Source of the DNA: Lachnospiraceae bacterium
Lineage (GTDB): Bacteria; Bacillota; Clostridia; Lachnospirales; Lachnospiraceae
Reading direction: 5' to 3'
Length of the DNA: 64,000 bases
NCBI GenBank assembly: GCA_910575475.1
Contig: CAJTGD010000002.1
Span: 186,001-250,000 of the forward strand
The notes beneath the pieces are model-generated. The model ran no database searches. It was not told the origin of the DNA and was given only the letters and a program-made list of their open reading frames with translations. Shown here in pieces: positions 7,755-16,551 of the stretch. Each line of letters begins with the position of its first letter. The stretch's first letter is position 1. The position numbers and the translations under genes are program-made.

Positions 7755-9851
7755 ATGAGCAATCCGTACAAAACCCTGTTTACGCCGTTTCAGATCGGCA
7801 ATTGTGAGATCCGCAACCGGATCGTGATCCCTGCCATGGAGGGCACCAATATCGTCGAGAATATGTTTGCCCCGAAATGCAATAAAAAGGCCCACGATTA
7901 CTACATCGAACGCGCCAAAAACAACGTGGGGCTTTTTATTCCCGGGATGATCCCGGTGTATTCCATGATGATGGGAAAATGGCTGCACAAAAATCCGACC
8001 GCTTTTCTGCAGGCCGACCCGCTGATCCGGGAGATCCACCACAACGGAGCGAAGATTTTCTTCCAGCTTGGCGCCGGCTTTGCCGGACGGAACTACACGC
8101 TTCCGGCGCAGATGCTCAAGATTGCAGGCAACCCGGCCCTGAAAAAGCTGACCAATCCGCTTCTGCATCTCAACGAAATGATGGTCGCGCCGGATGACGG
8201 GCTCCCCATGGTCTGGGCGCCCCAGTTTTCCACCCGTGCCCTCACCGTGAAGGAAATTCAGGCTTATATTGAAGGCTATGCAAAATCTGCAAAGCTCTGT
8301 AAAGAAATCGGAGTGGACGGGGTGGAGGTTCATGCGGTCCATGAAGGCTATCTGATGGACCAGTTTACACTGCCTTACATGAACCACCGGACAGACCAGT
8401 ACGGCGGCTCCTTCGAAAACCGCTACCGCTTTGCAGTTGAGGTCGTGAAGGCAATTAAAAAGGAATGCGGGAAGGATTATCCTGTCATGCTCCGCTACAG
8501 CGTGACCTCGAAAGCGATCGACTTTAAGGTCGGAGCCGTTCCAGGTGAGGAGTTTACGGAGATCGGGAGAGATCTGGAAGAGAGTGAAAAGGCGGCGAAA
8601 TATCTGCAGGATGCGGGATATGATGCCCTCAACTGCGACAACGGCACCTATGATTCTTGGTACTGGGCGCACCCGCCGGTGTATATGCCGCTCAACTGCA
8701 ATTTACAGGAAGCGGAGCATATCTCCCAGTTCGTGGATATCCCGGTCATCGTTGCCGGAAGGATGCAGCCCGACGCCGCGGAGAAATCCATACGTGAGGG
8801 AAAGATCGGTGCCGTAGCCATCGGCCGCCAATTGCTCTGCGACGGCAAATACATTACCAAGCTGAAAGAGGGAAGGGAGGAGGATATCCGCCCATGCATT
8901 TCCTGCCACAACGCCTGCCTCCCGGTTGCCTATTATAAAAATTCCGGAGCCGTCATGGATATGGCCGATGCCGCGACACAGGGACACTGCGCCCTGAATC
9001 CAAGAGCATTTGAGGAAAAGAAATATAAGCTTGTAAAAGCAAGATTGCCGAAAAAGATCGCGGTCATCGGCGGCGGAATCGCCGGGATCCAGGCTGCCAT
9101 CCTCCTGTCCGAACGAGGACATCAGGTGGACCTCTACGAAAAGACCAATGCCCTGGGCGGTGTCTTTATCGCCGCTGCCGCTCCCTCCTTCAAGGAAAAG
9201 GACAAAGAACTGCTGGCATGGTACCGCAGGCAGCTGGAGCGATCCGCCGTTTCGGTTCATCTGAATACGGAGGTCCGCAGCCTGAAAGAGCTTTCCGCGG
9301 ATGAGTATGTCATTGCGGTCGGAGCCGCGCCGCGAAAACTGCCGATCCCCGGATTTGAAAAGGGGATCGAGGCCGTCGAGTATTTGAACGGGACCAAAGA
9401 GCCCGGCCAGAAGGTTGCCGTGATCGGCGGCGGGCTGACCGGCTGTGAGATTGCCTACGACCTGGCGTTAAAGGGCAAAGAGCCGATGATCGTGGAAATG
9501 ACCGATGACCTGGTAAAGGCAGTCGGCATCTGCGCCGCCAATTCTGAGTGTCTCCGTGACCTGGTGCGTTTCCACAAGATCCCGGTCTACCTGGAAAGCA
9601 CGTTGAAAGAGATCCGGGACGGGAGCATTCTGATCTCTACGGCAGAGGGAACTCGGGAGATCGCATGCGATTCGGTGATCCTTTCCGTGGGGTATGTGCC
9701 GGATCAGTCCCTGTACCGGCCGAAGGCTGACGCCAAGAAGGGCGGAAAAGCAGATGGAGACACGCATATCCATGTCCTGGGGGATGCCCAGGCGGTGGGG
9801 AATCTCAAGAAGGCGATCTGGGGAGCTTATGATCTGGGGGTTCGTTTGTAG
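7755..9851 (+). CDS. FMN/FAD/Fe-S flavoenzyme of the Old Yellow Enzyme / 2-enoate reductase family
   Basis: A 698-residue enzyme with three parts. Residues about 1-370 form an Old-Yellow-Enzyme TIM barrel (NPYKTLFTPFQIGNCEIRNR, GVDGVEVHAVHEGYL, YGGSFENRYRF, VIVAGRM). A four-Cys iron-sulfur site follows (C381, C384, C388, C412). Residues about 430-690 form a pyridine-nucleotide/FAD reductase domain with two Rossmann motifs (VIGGGIAGIQAA and VIGGGLTGCEIA). The domain order matches 2,4-dienoyl-CoA reductase, BaiCD/BaiH and 2-enoate reductases, which reduce activated C=C bonds with NAD(P)H. The third-to-fourth cysteine spacing (23 residues) is longer than the usual 11-12. The ribosome binding site is AAAGGAGG. 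The substrate is unknown. Confidence 0.85.
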   Translation: MSNPYKTLFTPFQIGNCEIRNRIVIPAMEGTNIVENMFAPKCNKKAHDYYIERAKNNVGLFIPGMIPVYSMMMGKWLHKNPTAFLQADPLIREIHHNGAKIFFQLGAGFAGRNYTLPAQMLKIAGNPALKKLTNPLLHLNEMMVAPDDGLPMVWAPQFSTRALTVKEIQAYIEGYAKSAKLCKEIGVDGVEVHAVHEGYLMDQFTLPYMNHRTDQYGGSFENRYRFAVEVVKAIKKECGKDYPVMLRYSVTSKAIDFKVGAVPGEEFTEIGRDLEESEKAAKYLQDAGYDALNCDNGTYDSWYWAHPPVYMPLNCNLQEAEHISQFVDIPVIVAGRMQPDAAEKSIREGKIGAVAIGRQLLCDGKYITKLKEGREEDIRPCISCHNACLPVAYYKNSGAVMDMADAATQGHCALNPRAFEEKKYKLVKARLPKKIAVIGGGIAGIQAAILLSERGHQVDLYEKTNALGGVFIAAAAPSFKEKDKELLAWYRRQLERSAVSVHLNTEVRSLKELSADEYVIAVGAAPRKLPIPGFEKGIEAVEYLNGTKEPGQKVAVIGGGLTGCEIAYDLALKGKEPMIVEMTDDLVKAVGICAANSECLRDLVRFHKIPVYLESTLKEIRDGSILISTAEGTREIACDSVILSVGYVPDQSLYRPKADAKKGGKADGDTHIHVLGDAQAVGNLKKAIWGAYDLGVRL

Positions 9852-9927
9852 AAAGAGAAGGAAGCGTTCAGAATCGATGGAAAGCGGTATAGTTTCTTAT
9901 GCGGCTGTGCGCATCATATGAGTTGGT

Positions 9928-9976
9928 ATCGTTACAGGGCACGCCTGGTCGGGGCGGGCCCTGTAACGATGTTTTT
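9928..9976 (+). terminator. Rho-independent terminator after the flavoenzyme
   Basis: A 13-bp perfect stem ATCGTTACAGGGC/GCCCTGTAACGAT (9928-9940 with 9958-9970) is followed by GTTTTTAT. The arms resemble the outer arms of repeat family B. Confidence 0.75.
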
Positions 9977-10328
9977 ATATTTGTTTTGGTATTTTTTATC
10001 TGACTGGAATCAGTCACTTCATACACATAAGCCCCAAATTAAAATGCACACGTGAGTGAAATGACTGTGATTTGTAAAAATATTTTTTATATGTCACAAA
10101 ATTTTCACTTGTATTCTCCCAGAACAGTATGCTAGAATAAGGCAAAGCATATTTTCTTAAAGTTCGTTTATATCGGAACGTCTGTTTCCGTTATATCTAT
10201 AACAGATCAACACAAGGGATTTCATTCCCTGTCCTTTCAGAAAATTCGTGCTTTTATCCAGATAAGCAGGAGTTCTTCTGAACAGGAATCGGAAAATCTC
10301 CTGAAAAAACAGAATAGGGAGGTTTTCT
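9977..10328. other. Non-coding gap with a probable promoter
   Basis: No gene is visible. TTGTAT (10109-10114), 18 bp, TAGAAT (10133-10138) is a plausible promoter for the PD-(D/E)XK gene and would give a leader of about 185 nt. A weak palindrome CTGACTGGAATCAGTCA lies near 9999. Confidence 0.4.
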
Positions 10329-11249
10329 ATGGAGCAGACGAACAAAGAAACCGGCACGATCTACTGGCATCCCGCATTTTACGCGGGTATTCAGATCGAA
10401 CTGCTGGACGACGCGGATAATCTGGAGTTTGAAAGCGAGCATCTGCTGAGCAAAAAGCCCATGCAGATCGATATCCTAATCATCAAAAAAGAAAGTGACC
10501 GGCCAGTAAAAAAGAACATCGGGAGATTTTTCAGAAAAAGAAATATACTGGAATATAAATCTCCGGACGATTCCCTCTCCGTTGACGATTTTTATAAGGT
10601 ATACGGATATGCCTGCTTTTACAAATCGGACACGGCCGCTGTAAATGAGATTCCCTTGGAGGAGCTCACGATCACCCTCGTATCGGAAGGCTATCCCCGG
10701 GAACTAATCAGACATCTGCGGGATGTAAGAGGTTATAAAGTTGAGAATACGGAGGACGGGATCTACTCCGTTGCAGGCGACAAGATTCCAATCCAGATTC
10801 TTGTCACCAGGCAGTTATCCAGGAAAGAGAATCTATGGCTGAGAAGTCTCACCAATAAACTGGACACGCGGGAAAATGCGAAACTGCTGGTTGAAGATTA
10901 TGTGGAGCATAAGAAAAATAATCTGCACAAGGCAGTCATAGAGACGATCATGCGCGCAAATCAAAAATTGTTTGAGGAGGTAAATGGTATGAGTGATATA
11001 TTTATGGAAATCGTACAGGAGAAATTTGACAGGAAGCTGAAAGAAGAAGTAGATAAAGAAATGAAAAAAGCGCGGATAACAGATCGCATCACCATGGTCT
11101 GGAAAAAATGCGCCAAGGATAAATCTCTTACAGTGATTGCCAATGAAATGGAGACCGAGCCTGAAGAGGTTCTCCCAATCTACAATCTCATTATCGAAAA
11201 TCCCGGAAAAACAGTGGATGAGATTTATACACTATTCGCTGGATCATGA
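10329..11249 (+). CDS. PD-(D/E)XK nuclease-fold protein, Rpn/transposase-associated type
   Basis: A 306-residue protein of a family common in Lachnospiraceae. Residues 1-130 carry a PD-(D/E)XK-like core: D48 in QIDILIIKK and E75-x-K77 in LEYKSP, followed by DDFYKVYGYACFYK. The C-terminal half is helical and charged and ends in a small helix-turn-helix-like segment (KDKSLTVIANEMETEPEEVLPIYNLI written in two halves: LTVIANEME and PEEVLPIYNLI). Related proteins are often mislabelled in databases; no metabolic enzyme motif is visible here. The ribosome binding site GGGAGG precedes the ATG. The biological role is unknown; a nuclease in DNA mobility or defence is the likely class. Confidence 0.6.
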   Translation: MEQTNKETGTIYWHPAFYAGIQIELLDDADNLEFESEHLLSKKPMQIDILIIKKESDRPVKKNIGRFFRKRNILEYKSPDDSLSVDDFYKVYGYACFYKSDTAAVNEIPLEELTITLVSEGYPRELIRHLRDVRGYKVENTEDGIYSVAGDKIPIQILVTRQLSRKENLWLRSLTNKLDTRENAKLLVEDYVEHKKNNLHKAVIETIMRANQKLFEEVNGMSDIFMEIVQEKFDRKLKEEVDKEMKKARITDRITMVWKKCAKDKSLTVIANEMETEPEEVLPIYNLIIENPGKTVDEIYTLFAGS

Positions 11250-11272
11250 TAATCAGAAAAGCCGCTGATTCC

Positions 11273-11382
11273 GACAGCCTTATCCATCCTGCAAAGGTAT
11301 ACCCAAGGGCATCCCATCATGGCCATAATAGGATGCCCCTGGGTATGATTTAAGATACTTTTGCAGGACGGATGAGGCTGTC
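11273..11382. repeat. Intergenic repeat family A, copy 2, in a long imperfect hairpin
   Basis: GACAGCC, ATCC, CCTGCAAA and ACCCAAGGGCATCC on the left pair with GGATGCCCCTGGGT, TTTTGCAGG, GGAT and GGCTGTC on the right. Together they form a stem-loop of about 110 nt. The apical part is the family A core. It could terminate the upstream gene, but there is no T tract. Confidence 0.6.
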
Positions 11383-11386
11383 TTGC

Positions 11387-11451
11387 CGTTACTGTTCACA
11401 CCCTGGCCGGATGTCGTGCAGCAAGTGCACGACACCGTGTGAACAGTAACG
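11387..11451. repeat. Palindromic repeat family B, copy 1
   Basis: A perfect 15-bp inverted repeat CGTTACTGTTCACAC/GTGTGAACAGTAACG encloses a nested hairpin TCGTGCA-GCAAG-TGCACGA. Copies with the same architecture lie at 43944-44050 and 47089-47167. Confidence 0.7.
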
Positions 11452-11489
11452 CCTTGCTGCATATACTCACAGCAGATTTATCTGGCGCT

Positions 11490-13907
11490 CTATGCCATTT
11501 CCGCCCGGATCTCCTTCAATGAGCTTCCCACCCGAACCTTCATCCCCTCGGAATATCCCTCAACCTCAATCCTTACCGTCTTGCTTTCTCCCGGCTCCAA
11601 ATACACCTTTTCAAAGCCTTTCAGCTGCTGCACCGCCTCATCTTCTTTCCGGTTTTTCGGGGCCAGGTAGACCTGCACGGTCTCTTTGCCCGCCATATTT
11701 CCTGTATTGGTCACCCGGCAGTCTGCATAGACTTTTCCGTCCTCCTCTATGAGCCCTGCCGCCTCATATGCAAATGACGTATAGGATAGGCCGTGACCGA
11801 AGCAAAATTCCGGTTCGATCCCGCGGGCGTCCAGATAACGGTAGCCCACAAAAATCCCTTCCGCATAATCCACGCTTTCGGTTTCGGCAAATTGTCCCCA
11901 GGCGTGGGCTGAGCAGTCGGTATGGGTTTTGTAAAAGCTCTCCGGCAGCTTCCCGGATGGATTGATCCTACCAAACAGAACCTCCGCCAGCGCCCTGCCG
12001 CCTTCCATTCCCGCGTACCAGCTCCAGACCAGGCTGTCCGCGCGGCTGACCCAGCTGCCCATCTCCACCGGACTGCCGCCCACCATAACGATGACCGTAT
12101 TGGGATTTGCCTGGAGAAGCTCCTGGATCAAAATGTCCTGGCCGTAGGGCAGCTTCATATCCGCACGGTCATTTCCTTCGCAGTCATATTCATGGTTCAG
12201 GCCGCCCACGAAGATCACCCTGTCAAATTCCTTCGCCTTCCGGACAGCCTCCTCTCGGAGCTGTCTGCGGTACTGTGCAAGCGATGCCGCGTCATTTCCG
12301 GCCGCGTTCTGCATACAATTCCCCTGCGCTGTCTCTGCGGCCGCGTCCTGCATGCTGTTTCCCTGCTCCGCCTCTGCGGCAGCATCCTGCATGCTGTTTC
12401 CCTGCTCCGCCTCTCCGGCAGCATCTCTTCCTGATTCCCGCAAGTCATCTCCGCCGCTCGTTTTTCCGACCCCGCCGCCTCCGTTTTCCAGGCTGGTTTC
12501 CTGCCAGTTGGTCTCCGTCCCTTCCTCCTTCGGATCCTGGCAGTACCCCTTCACATAAGTGACCTTCGCATTGCCGCCCAGCAGCATCTTGATCCCCATC
12601 AGCGGCGTGATCTCATACAATGCCTTGATCTCAGCGCTCCCTCCTCCGGGCGCATGCTGCAGATCCGCATTTTCCCCGATGACCAGAACTTCCTTTGTAT
12701 CCTCCGGAGAAAAGGGCAGGATGCCCGCATCATTTTTCAGAAGCACTACAGATTCCCTTGCCACGTCCAGTGCCGCCTGTCTGTGCTCCGGCGTATTGTA
12801 GGCGCCGCTCTTCCGCTCTCCCCCCAACATATGCAGCCGCATCATCAGCATCAGGATGCGCACCACTTTTTCATCCACAGCTTTCGCCAGAATCCTGCGC
12901 TCTTCCTCATCCATCGATTTCCCCTGCGTCTGACTGTCTTCCTCTGCGTTCTTCGCCAGGATCCTGTGTTCTTCCTCATCCACTGTTTTTCCTGGCATCC
13001 GGCGCTCTTCCTCCGCAGTTTCTTCCCGCGTATGCCCTCCATCCGCACTCTGGACAGTTGTAGGCTCCTCCCTCTCCTCGATCAATTTCCGCAACGGCTC
13101 CGCCATAAAATACTGGTCAAAGTCACTGGTCACGGACATCTCGATGTCCAGCTGGGACTTTGCTGCCTCCGCCGTATCATGCACCCCGCCCCAGTCGGAG
13201 ATGACTACGCCGTCATAATCCCATTCCTTCCGAAGCACCTGGTTCAGCAGAAAATCACTCTGGCAGCAATGCTCCCCATACAGTCTGTTATAGGCCCCCA
13301 TGATGGTATACGAGCCACCCTTTTTGACCGCGTCGTAAAAGGCCGGGAGGTAAATTTCCCGGAGGGCTTTTTCATCGATCTTCACATCCACCCACAGCCG
13401 CTGTGTCTCCTGGTTGTTGACGGCAAAATGCTTTACGCACGCCGCCACGTCCCAGTTCTGGACGCCCTGGATATAAGGCACCGCCATTTCCTTTGTGAGA
13501 AACGGATCCTCACTGAAATATTCAAAATTCCGCCCGCACAGGGGACTCCGCTTGATGTTCACCCCCGGCCCCAGGATCACGTCCTTGCCCCGGCCTCTGG
13601 CTTCCGCCCCCAGCACCTCTCCCGCAGCCCGGGCCAGTTCCCGGTTCCAGGTAGCAGCCAGGGCGCTGTTGCAGGGAAGATAGGTCACGTAGTCGTCGTG
13701 ATTTCCCACGCTTTTCCAATTGTCCGGCTCAAATTCCTGGCGCACACCCATGGGTCCGTCGGACATAACGAGGGCCGGGATCCCAAGCCGTTCCACCGGC
13801 GCAGTGCAAAAAAGCTCCGCGCCGTGGATCATGCCGATCTTTTCCTCCAGCGTCAGCTTGCGCATCAAAGCCTCCGCTTCGTTTCTTAGTGTCTGTTTAT
13901 TTTCCAT
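11490..13907 (-). CDS. Beta-glucosidase-type glycoside hydrolase (GH3)
   Basis: An 805-residue intracellular GH3 enzyme. Residues about 1-280 form the catalytic barrel, with SDGPMGVRQ, GRGKDVILGPGVNIKRSP, KHFAVNNQE and the nucleophile Asp238 in VISDWGG. Residues about 350-640 form the (alpha/beta)6 sandwich (ESVVLLKND, VIGENAD). The last ~100 residues form the fibronectin-III-like domain (GHGLSYTSF, VTNTGNMAGKETVQVYL). Two non-family inserts are visible: a charged repeat (EEERR/EEEHR units, residues ~285-345) and a 3 x 13-residue repeat (AAAEAEQGNSMQD type, residues ~498-536). It lies 25 nt behind the GH31 gene in the same operon. Together they could remove xylose and glucose from xyloglucan-type oligosaccharides. 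Confidence 0.9.
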   Translation of the reverse strand: MENKQTLRNEAEALMRKLTLEEKIGMIHGAELFCTAPVERLGIPALVMSDGPMGVRQEFEPDNWKSVGNHDDYVTYLPCNSALAATWNRELARAAGEVLGAEARGRGKDVILGPGVNIKRSPLCGRNFEYFSEDPFLTKEMAVPYIQGVQNWDVAACVKHFAVNNQETQRLWVDVKIDEKALREIYLPAFYDAVKKGGSYTIMGAYNRLYGEHCCQSDFLLNQVLRKEWDYDGVVISDWGGVHDTAEAAKSQLDIEMSVTSDFDQYFMAEPLRKLIEEREEPTTVQSADGGHTREETAEEERRMPGKTVDEEEHRILAKNAEEDSQTQGKSMDEEERRILAKAVDEKVVRILMLMMRLHMLGGERKSGAYNTPEHRQAALDVARESVVLLKNDAGILPFSPEDTKEVLVIGENADLQHAPGGGSAEIKALYEITPLMGIKMLLGGNAKVTYVKGYCQDPKEEGTETNWQETSLENGGGGVGKTSGGDDLRESGRDAAGEAEQGNSMQDAAAEAEQGNSMQDAAAETAQGNCMQNAAGNDAASLAQYRRQLREEAVRKAKEFDRVIFVGGLNHEYDCEGNDRADMKLPYGQDILIQELLQANPNTVIVMVGGSPVEMGSWVSRADSLVWSWYAGMEGGRALAEVLFGRINPSGKLPESFYKTHTDCSAHAWGQFAETESVDYAEGIFVGYRYLDARGIEPEFCFGHGLSYTSFAYEAAGLIEEDGKVYADCRVTNTGNMAGKETVQVYLAPKNRKEDEAVQQLKGFEKVYLEPGESKTVRIEVEGYSEGMKVRVGSSLKEIRAEMA
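12301..12417 (-). repeat. 39-nt minisatellite (3 units) inside the GH3 gene
   Basis: Units 12301-12339, 12340-12378 and 12379-12417 are near-identical. They are read in frame as a 13-residue Ala/Glu/Gln-rich unit between two strands of the alpha/beta domain. A second, more diverged repeat lies around 12885-13015 in the same gene. Confidence 0.8.
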
Positions 13908-13932
13908 ATCCTGTCTCTCCCCATTCCCTCAG

Positions 13933-16269
13933 CTACGCCACCGTACAGATAAACGTCCCATACGTCTCCGCCAACTGCAGCACCGTGTCATTACCTTCCA
14001 TCTCAAATTCCGCTCCGGCCGCATCCGCGGCCTGCTCACCTACAAGCCGGATCTTCAGCTTCGCATTTCCCTTGATCTCTCCGTAGATCTTGCCGCCTTC
14101 CCGCCGGAGCGTTACGGATGTGATCAGCTTTTCATGCTGGTAGACCTCCGTATGCGCCTCATCCAGCAGCCCGTATACATCCATTTCCAGCCGGTCATGA
14201 AAATCATAATCCGCGCAGTCCGCATTCTGTCCCACGGGGATGATGCTGTTCTCCCGCACCCACAGCGGAACGGACAGATAATCATGGATCTCTTCCCGCC
14301 AGACTCCGCCCTGCGCCTGCTCCCCGGTCAGATAATTGATCCAAAGGCCCTGGGGCAGATAATAAACGGCCCTGCCTTCCTCGTTGAAGATGGGCGCCGC
14401 CAAAAGGCTGTCCCCCAGCATATACTGCTTATCCAGGTAACGGCAGTTCCGGTCTCCTTCAAATTCCAGCGCCATACTGCGCAGCATGGGGATCCCGGTC
14501 CGGGAGGTCATATAGGCACTGCTGTAAAGATACGGGATCAGCTCCATTTTCAGCCTGGTGAAGAAACGCACCACATCCACAGCCTCCTCATCATACACCC
14601 AGGGCACCCGGTAGGAGGTGCTCCCGTGGAACCGGCTGTGCGTGGACAGCAGGCCGAATGCCGCCCAGCGCTTGTACACGTCTGCAGTGGACTTGCTCTC
14701 AAATCCGCCGATGTCGTGGCTCCAATAGCCGAAGCCGCTGCTGGTCAGAGACAGCCCGCCCCGCAGGCTTTCCTCCATGGATTCATAATCCGACCAGCAG
14801 TCCCCGCCCCAGTGAACCGGAAATTTCTGGCCGCCGGCCGTTGCGGAACGGGCAAATACCACAGTCTCCTCTTTTCCCTTCCGTTTTGCGATCACCTCAC
14901 AGACCGCTTTGTTGTAAAGATACGTATAAAAATTGTGCATTTTCTCGGGATCCGCGCCGTTGTAATAGACCGCGTCCACCGGGATCCGCTCGCCGAAATC
15001 CGTCTTGAAGCAGTCCACGCCCATGTCCAGCAAGTCTTCCAGCTTTTCCTGATACCAGCTCACCGCCGCCGGGTTGGTAAAGTCCACGATGGCAAGCCCC
15101 GGCTGCCACATGTCCCACTGCCACGCATCGCCGTTTGCCCGTTTCAGAAAATATCCCTTCTCCATACCTTCGTCGAACAGGACTGACTCCTGGCCGATGT
15201 AGGGATTGATCCACACACAGATCTTGATCCCCTTTTCCTTGATCCGCCGCAGCATCCCCTCCGGGTCCGGAAATACCCGTTCATCCCAGACAAAATCCGT
15301 CCAGTGAAATTCCCGCATCCAGCAGCAGTCAAAGTGGAACACACTCAAAGGAATCCCCCTCTCCAGCATGCCGTCGATAAAGCTCATCACCGTTTCCTCG
15401 TCATAATCTGTGGTAAATGAAGTAGACAGCCACAGGCCGAAGGTCCACTGGGGCGGCAGCGCAGGCTTGCCGGTGATATCCGTGTACCGCATCAGCACCT
15501 CCTTCATGGAGGGCCCGTTGATCAGGAAATAATCCAGGCTTTCGCCCTTTACGGAAAATCCCACCTTCGTCACCTGCTCGGTGCCCACCTCAAATTCCAC
15601 CTTTTCCGGGTGATTGACAAACACGCCGTAGCCCCGGCTGGACAGATAAAACGGGATATTTTTGTAGGACTGCTCCGTGCTGGTGCCCCCGTCCTCGTTC
15701 CAGATCTCCACCGACTGTCCGTTTTTGATAAACGGCGTAAAACGCTCTCCCAGCCCGTAGATCAGCTCATCCACGGACAGTCCCAGCTGCTGCCGCATGT
15801 AAGCGTCCCCGCTTCCTCTGTCGTAGGCCGCTCCCTTCCAGTCTGTCTTCATATAAGCCAGATCCCTGGGGCCGCTCTTCGTCAGCAGCTTACCGTCCCG
15901 CTCATACCGCATGGACCAGTTTTCCTTGTCAATGACCAGCCGCAGAGCCCCGCTGGATACGGTCAGTTCCTCCTCGCTTTCCTCCATGCAAAAGCAGTCC
16001 ATTTCCTCGGGAAGCTCCAGCTCAAACCGGGTCACATCCGGCCGGACTCCCTTGTGGTGGAAGGTCTGCACCCGGATCACCTCCGGCATGGGAGCCGTGA
16101 TCCGGACCGTCAGGTTGATGCCCCCCAGCGTGTCTCCTTTTTTTTCGATCCGTATGGTCGGCGCGCACAGCGTCACCTCCCGTTTTCCTTCTCTCACCTC
16201 ATAAACGTGTGCCGGTGAAAAGCACCCGTATCCTTCTTTCAATAACCAGCATCCATTGTGAAATTTCAT
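13933..16269 (-). CDS. yicI: Alpha-xylosidase (GH31, YicI-like)
   Basis: A 778-residue cytoplasmic GH31 enzyme that would release alpha-xylose from isoprimeverose-type ends. The order is an N-terminal beta-sandwich (to about residue 250), a TIM barrel (QWTFGLWLSTSFTTDYDE, FHFDCCWMREF), then C-terminal beta domains. The nucleophile is Asp424 in KTDFGERIP and the acid/base is Asp490 in HWGGDCWSDY. Their 66-residue spacing equals that of E. coli YicI, and the length is within a few residues of that enzyme. The ribosome binding site AAGGAGG precedes the ATG. It is first in an operon with the GH3 gene and divergent from yesM/yesN, which probably regulate it. Confidence 0.92.
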   Translation of the reverse strand: MKFHNGCWLLKEGYGCFSPAHVYEVREGKREVTLCAPTIRIEKKGDTLGGINLTVRITAPMPEVIRVQTFHHKGVRPDVTRFELELPEEMDCFCMEESEEELTVSSGALRLVIDKENWSMRYERDGKLLTKSGPRDLAYMKTDWKGAAYDRGSGDAYMRQQLGLSVDELIYGLGERFTPFIKNGQSVEIWNEDGGTSTEQSYKNIPFYLSSRGYGVFVNHPEKVEFEVGTEQVTKVGFSVKGESLDYFLINGPSMKEVLMRYTDITGKPALPPQWTFGLWLSTSFTTDYDEETVMSFIDGMLERGIPLSVFHFDCCWMREFHWTDFVWDERVFPDPEGMLRRIKEKGIKICVWINPYIGQESVLFDEGMEKGYFLKRANGDAWQWDMWQPGLAIVDFTNPAAVSWYQEKLEDLLDMGVDCFKTDFGERIPVDAVYYNGADPEKMHNFYTYLYNKAVCEVIAKRKGKEETVVFARSATAGGQKFPVHWGGDCWSDYESMEESLRGGLSLTSSGFGYWSHDIGGFESKSTADVYKRWAAFGLLSTHSRFHGSTSYRVPWVYDEEAVDVVRFFTRLKMELIPYLYSSAYMTSRTGIPMLRSMALEFEGDRNCRYLDKQYMLGDSLLAAPIFNEEGRAVYYLPQGLWINYLTGEQAQGGVWREEIHDYLSVPLWVRENSIIPVGQNADCADYDFHDRLEMDVYGLLDEAHTEVYQHEKLITSVTLRREGGKIYGEIKGNAKLKIRLVGEQAADAAGAEFEMEGNDTVLQLAETYGTFICTVA

Positions 16270-16551
16270 AGTTGATCTGTCCTCCTTCTGTCATCCAGGG
16301 ATCATTTTCCTGTATGCCCTATTGATGCTCACGTCCGACGAAATCTGCCGTGAGTGTCGCACAATTCTGCACTATTCAGGCAGGGTGCGCTTTCCCCCTG
16401 TCCGCCCTCATTATAAGAAAGAACCCCTATAATTAATACCGTATTTATTCGCAAAAAAATACCACTTTTTTTAGAGGATTTTTATGTTAAAATAAGGCTA
16501 TAAATTAAGGAAGCAATTGGAACTGAAATAAAACTTCAAGAGGAGGCCGCC
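16270..16551. other. Divergent control region between the GH31/GH3 operon and yesMN-like genes
   Basis: 282 bp without a gene. TAAAAT at 16488-16493 is a possible -10 box for the rightward transcript, but no good -35 is visible. This fits activator-dependent promoters, for example control by the downstream AraC-type regulator. Confidence 0.35.

Noticed and set aside
11280..11462. A 60-codon minus-strand frame
   Set aside because: It consists only of repeat families A and B translated.
12301..12417. 39-nt repeated units as a CRISPR array
   Set aside because: The units are directly adjacent without spacers, in frame within GH3, and no cas genes are present. The same applies to 35049-35165 and 33391-33537.
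12654..13889. A 411-codon plus-strand open frame
   Set aside because: It is antisense to the GH3 gene; the composition (His/Arg/Pro-rich) is typical of a shadow frame.
13720..15186. A 488-codon open frame on the plus strand
   Set aside because: It is antisense to the GH31 and GH3 genes, whose family motifs and catalytic residues are intact; it arises from codon bias on the other strand and has no ribosome binding site.
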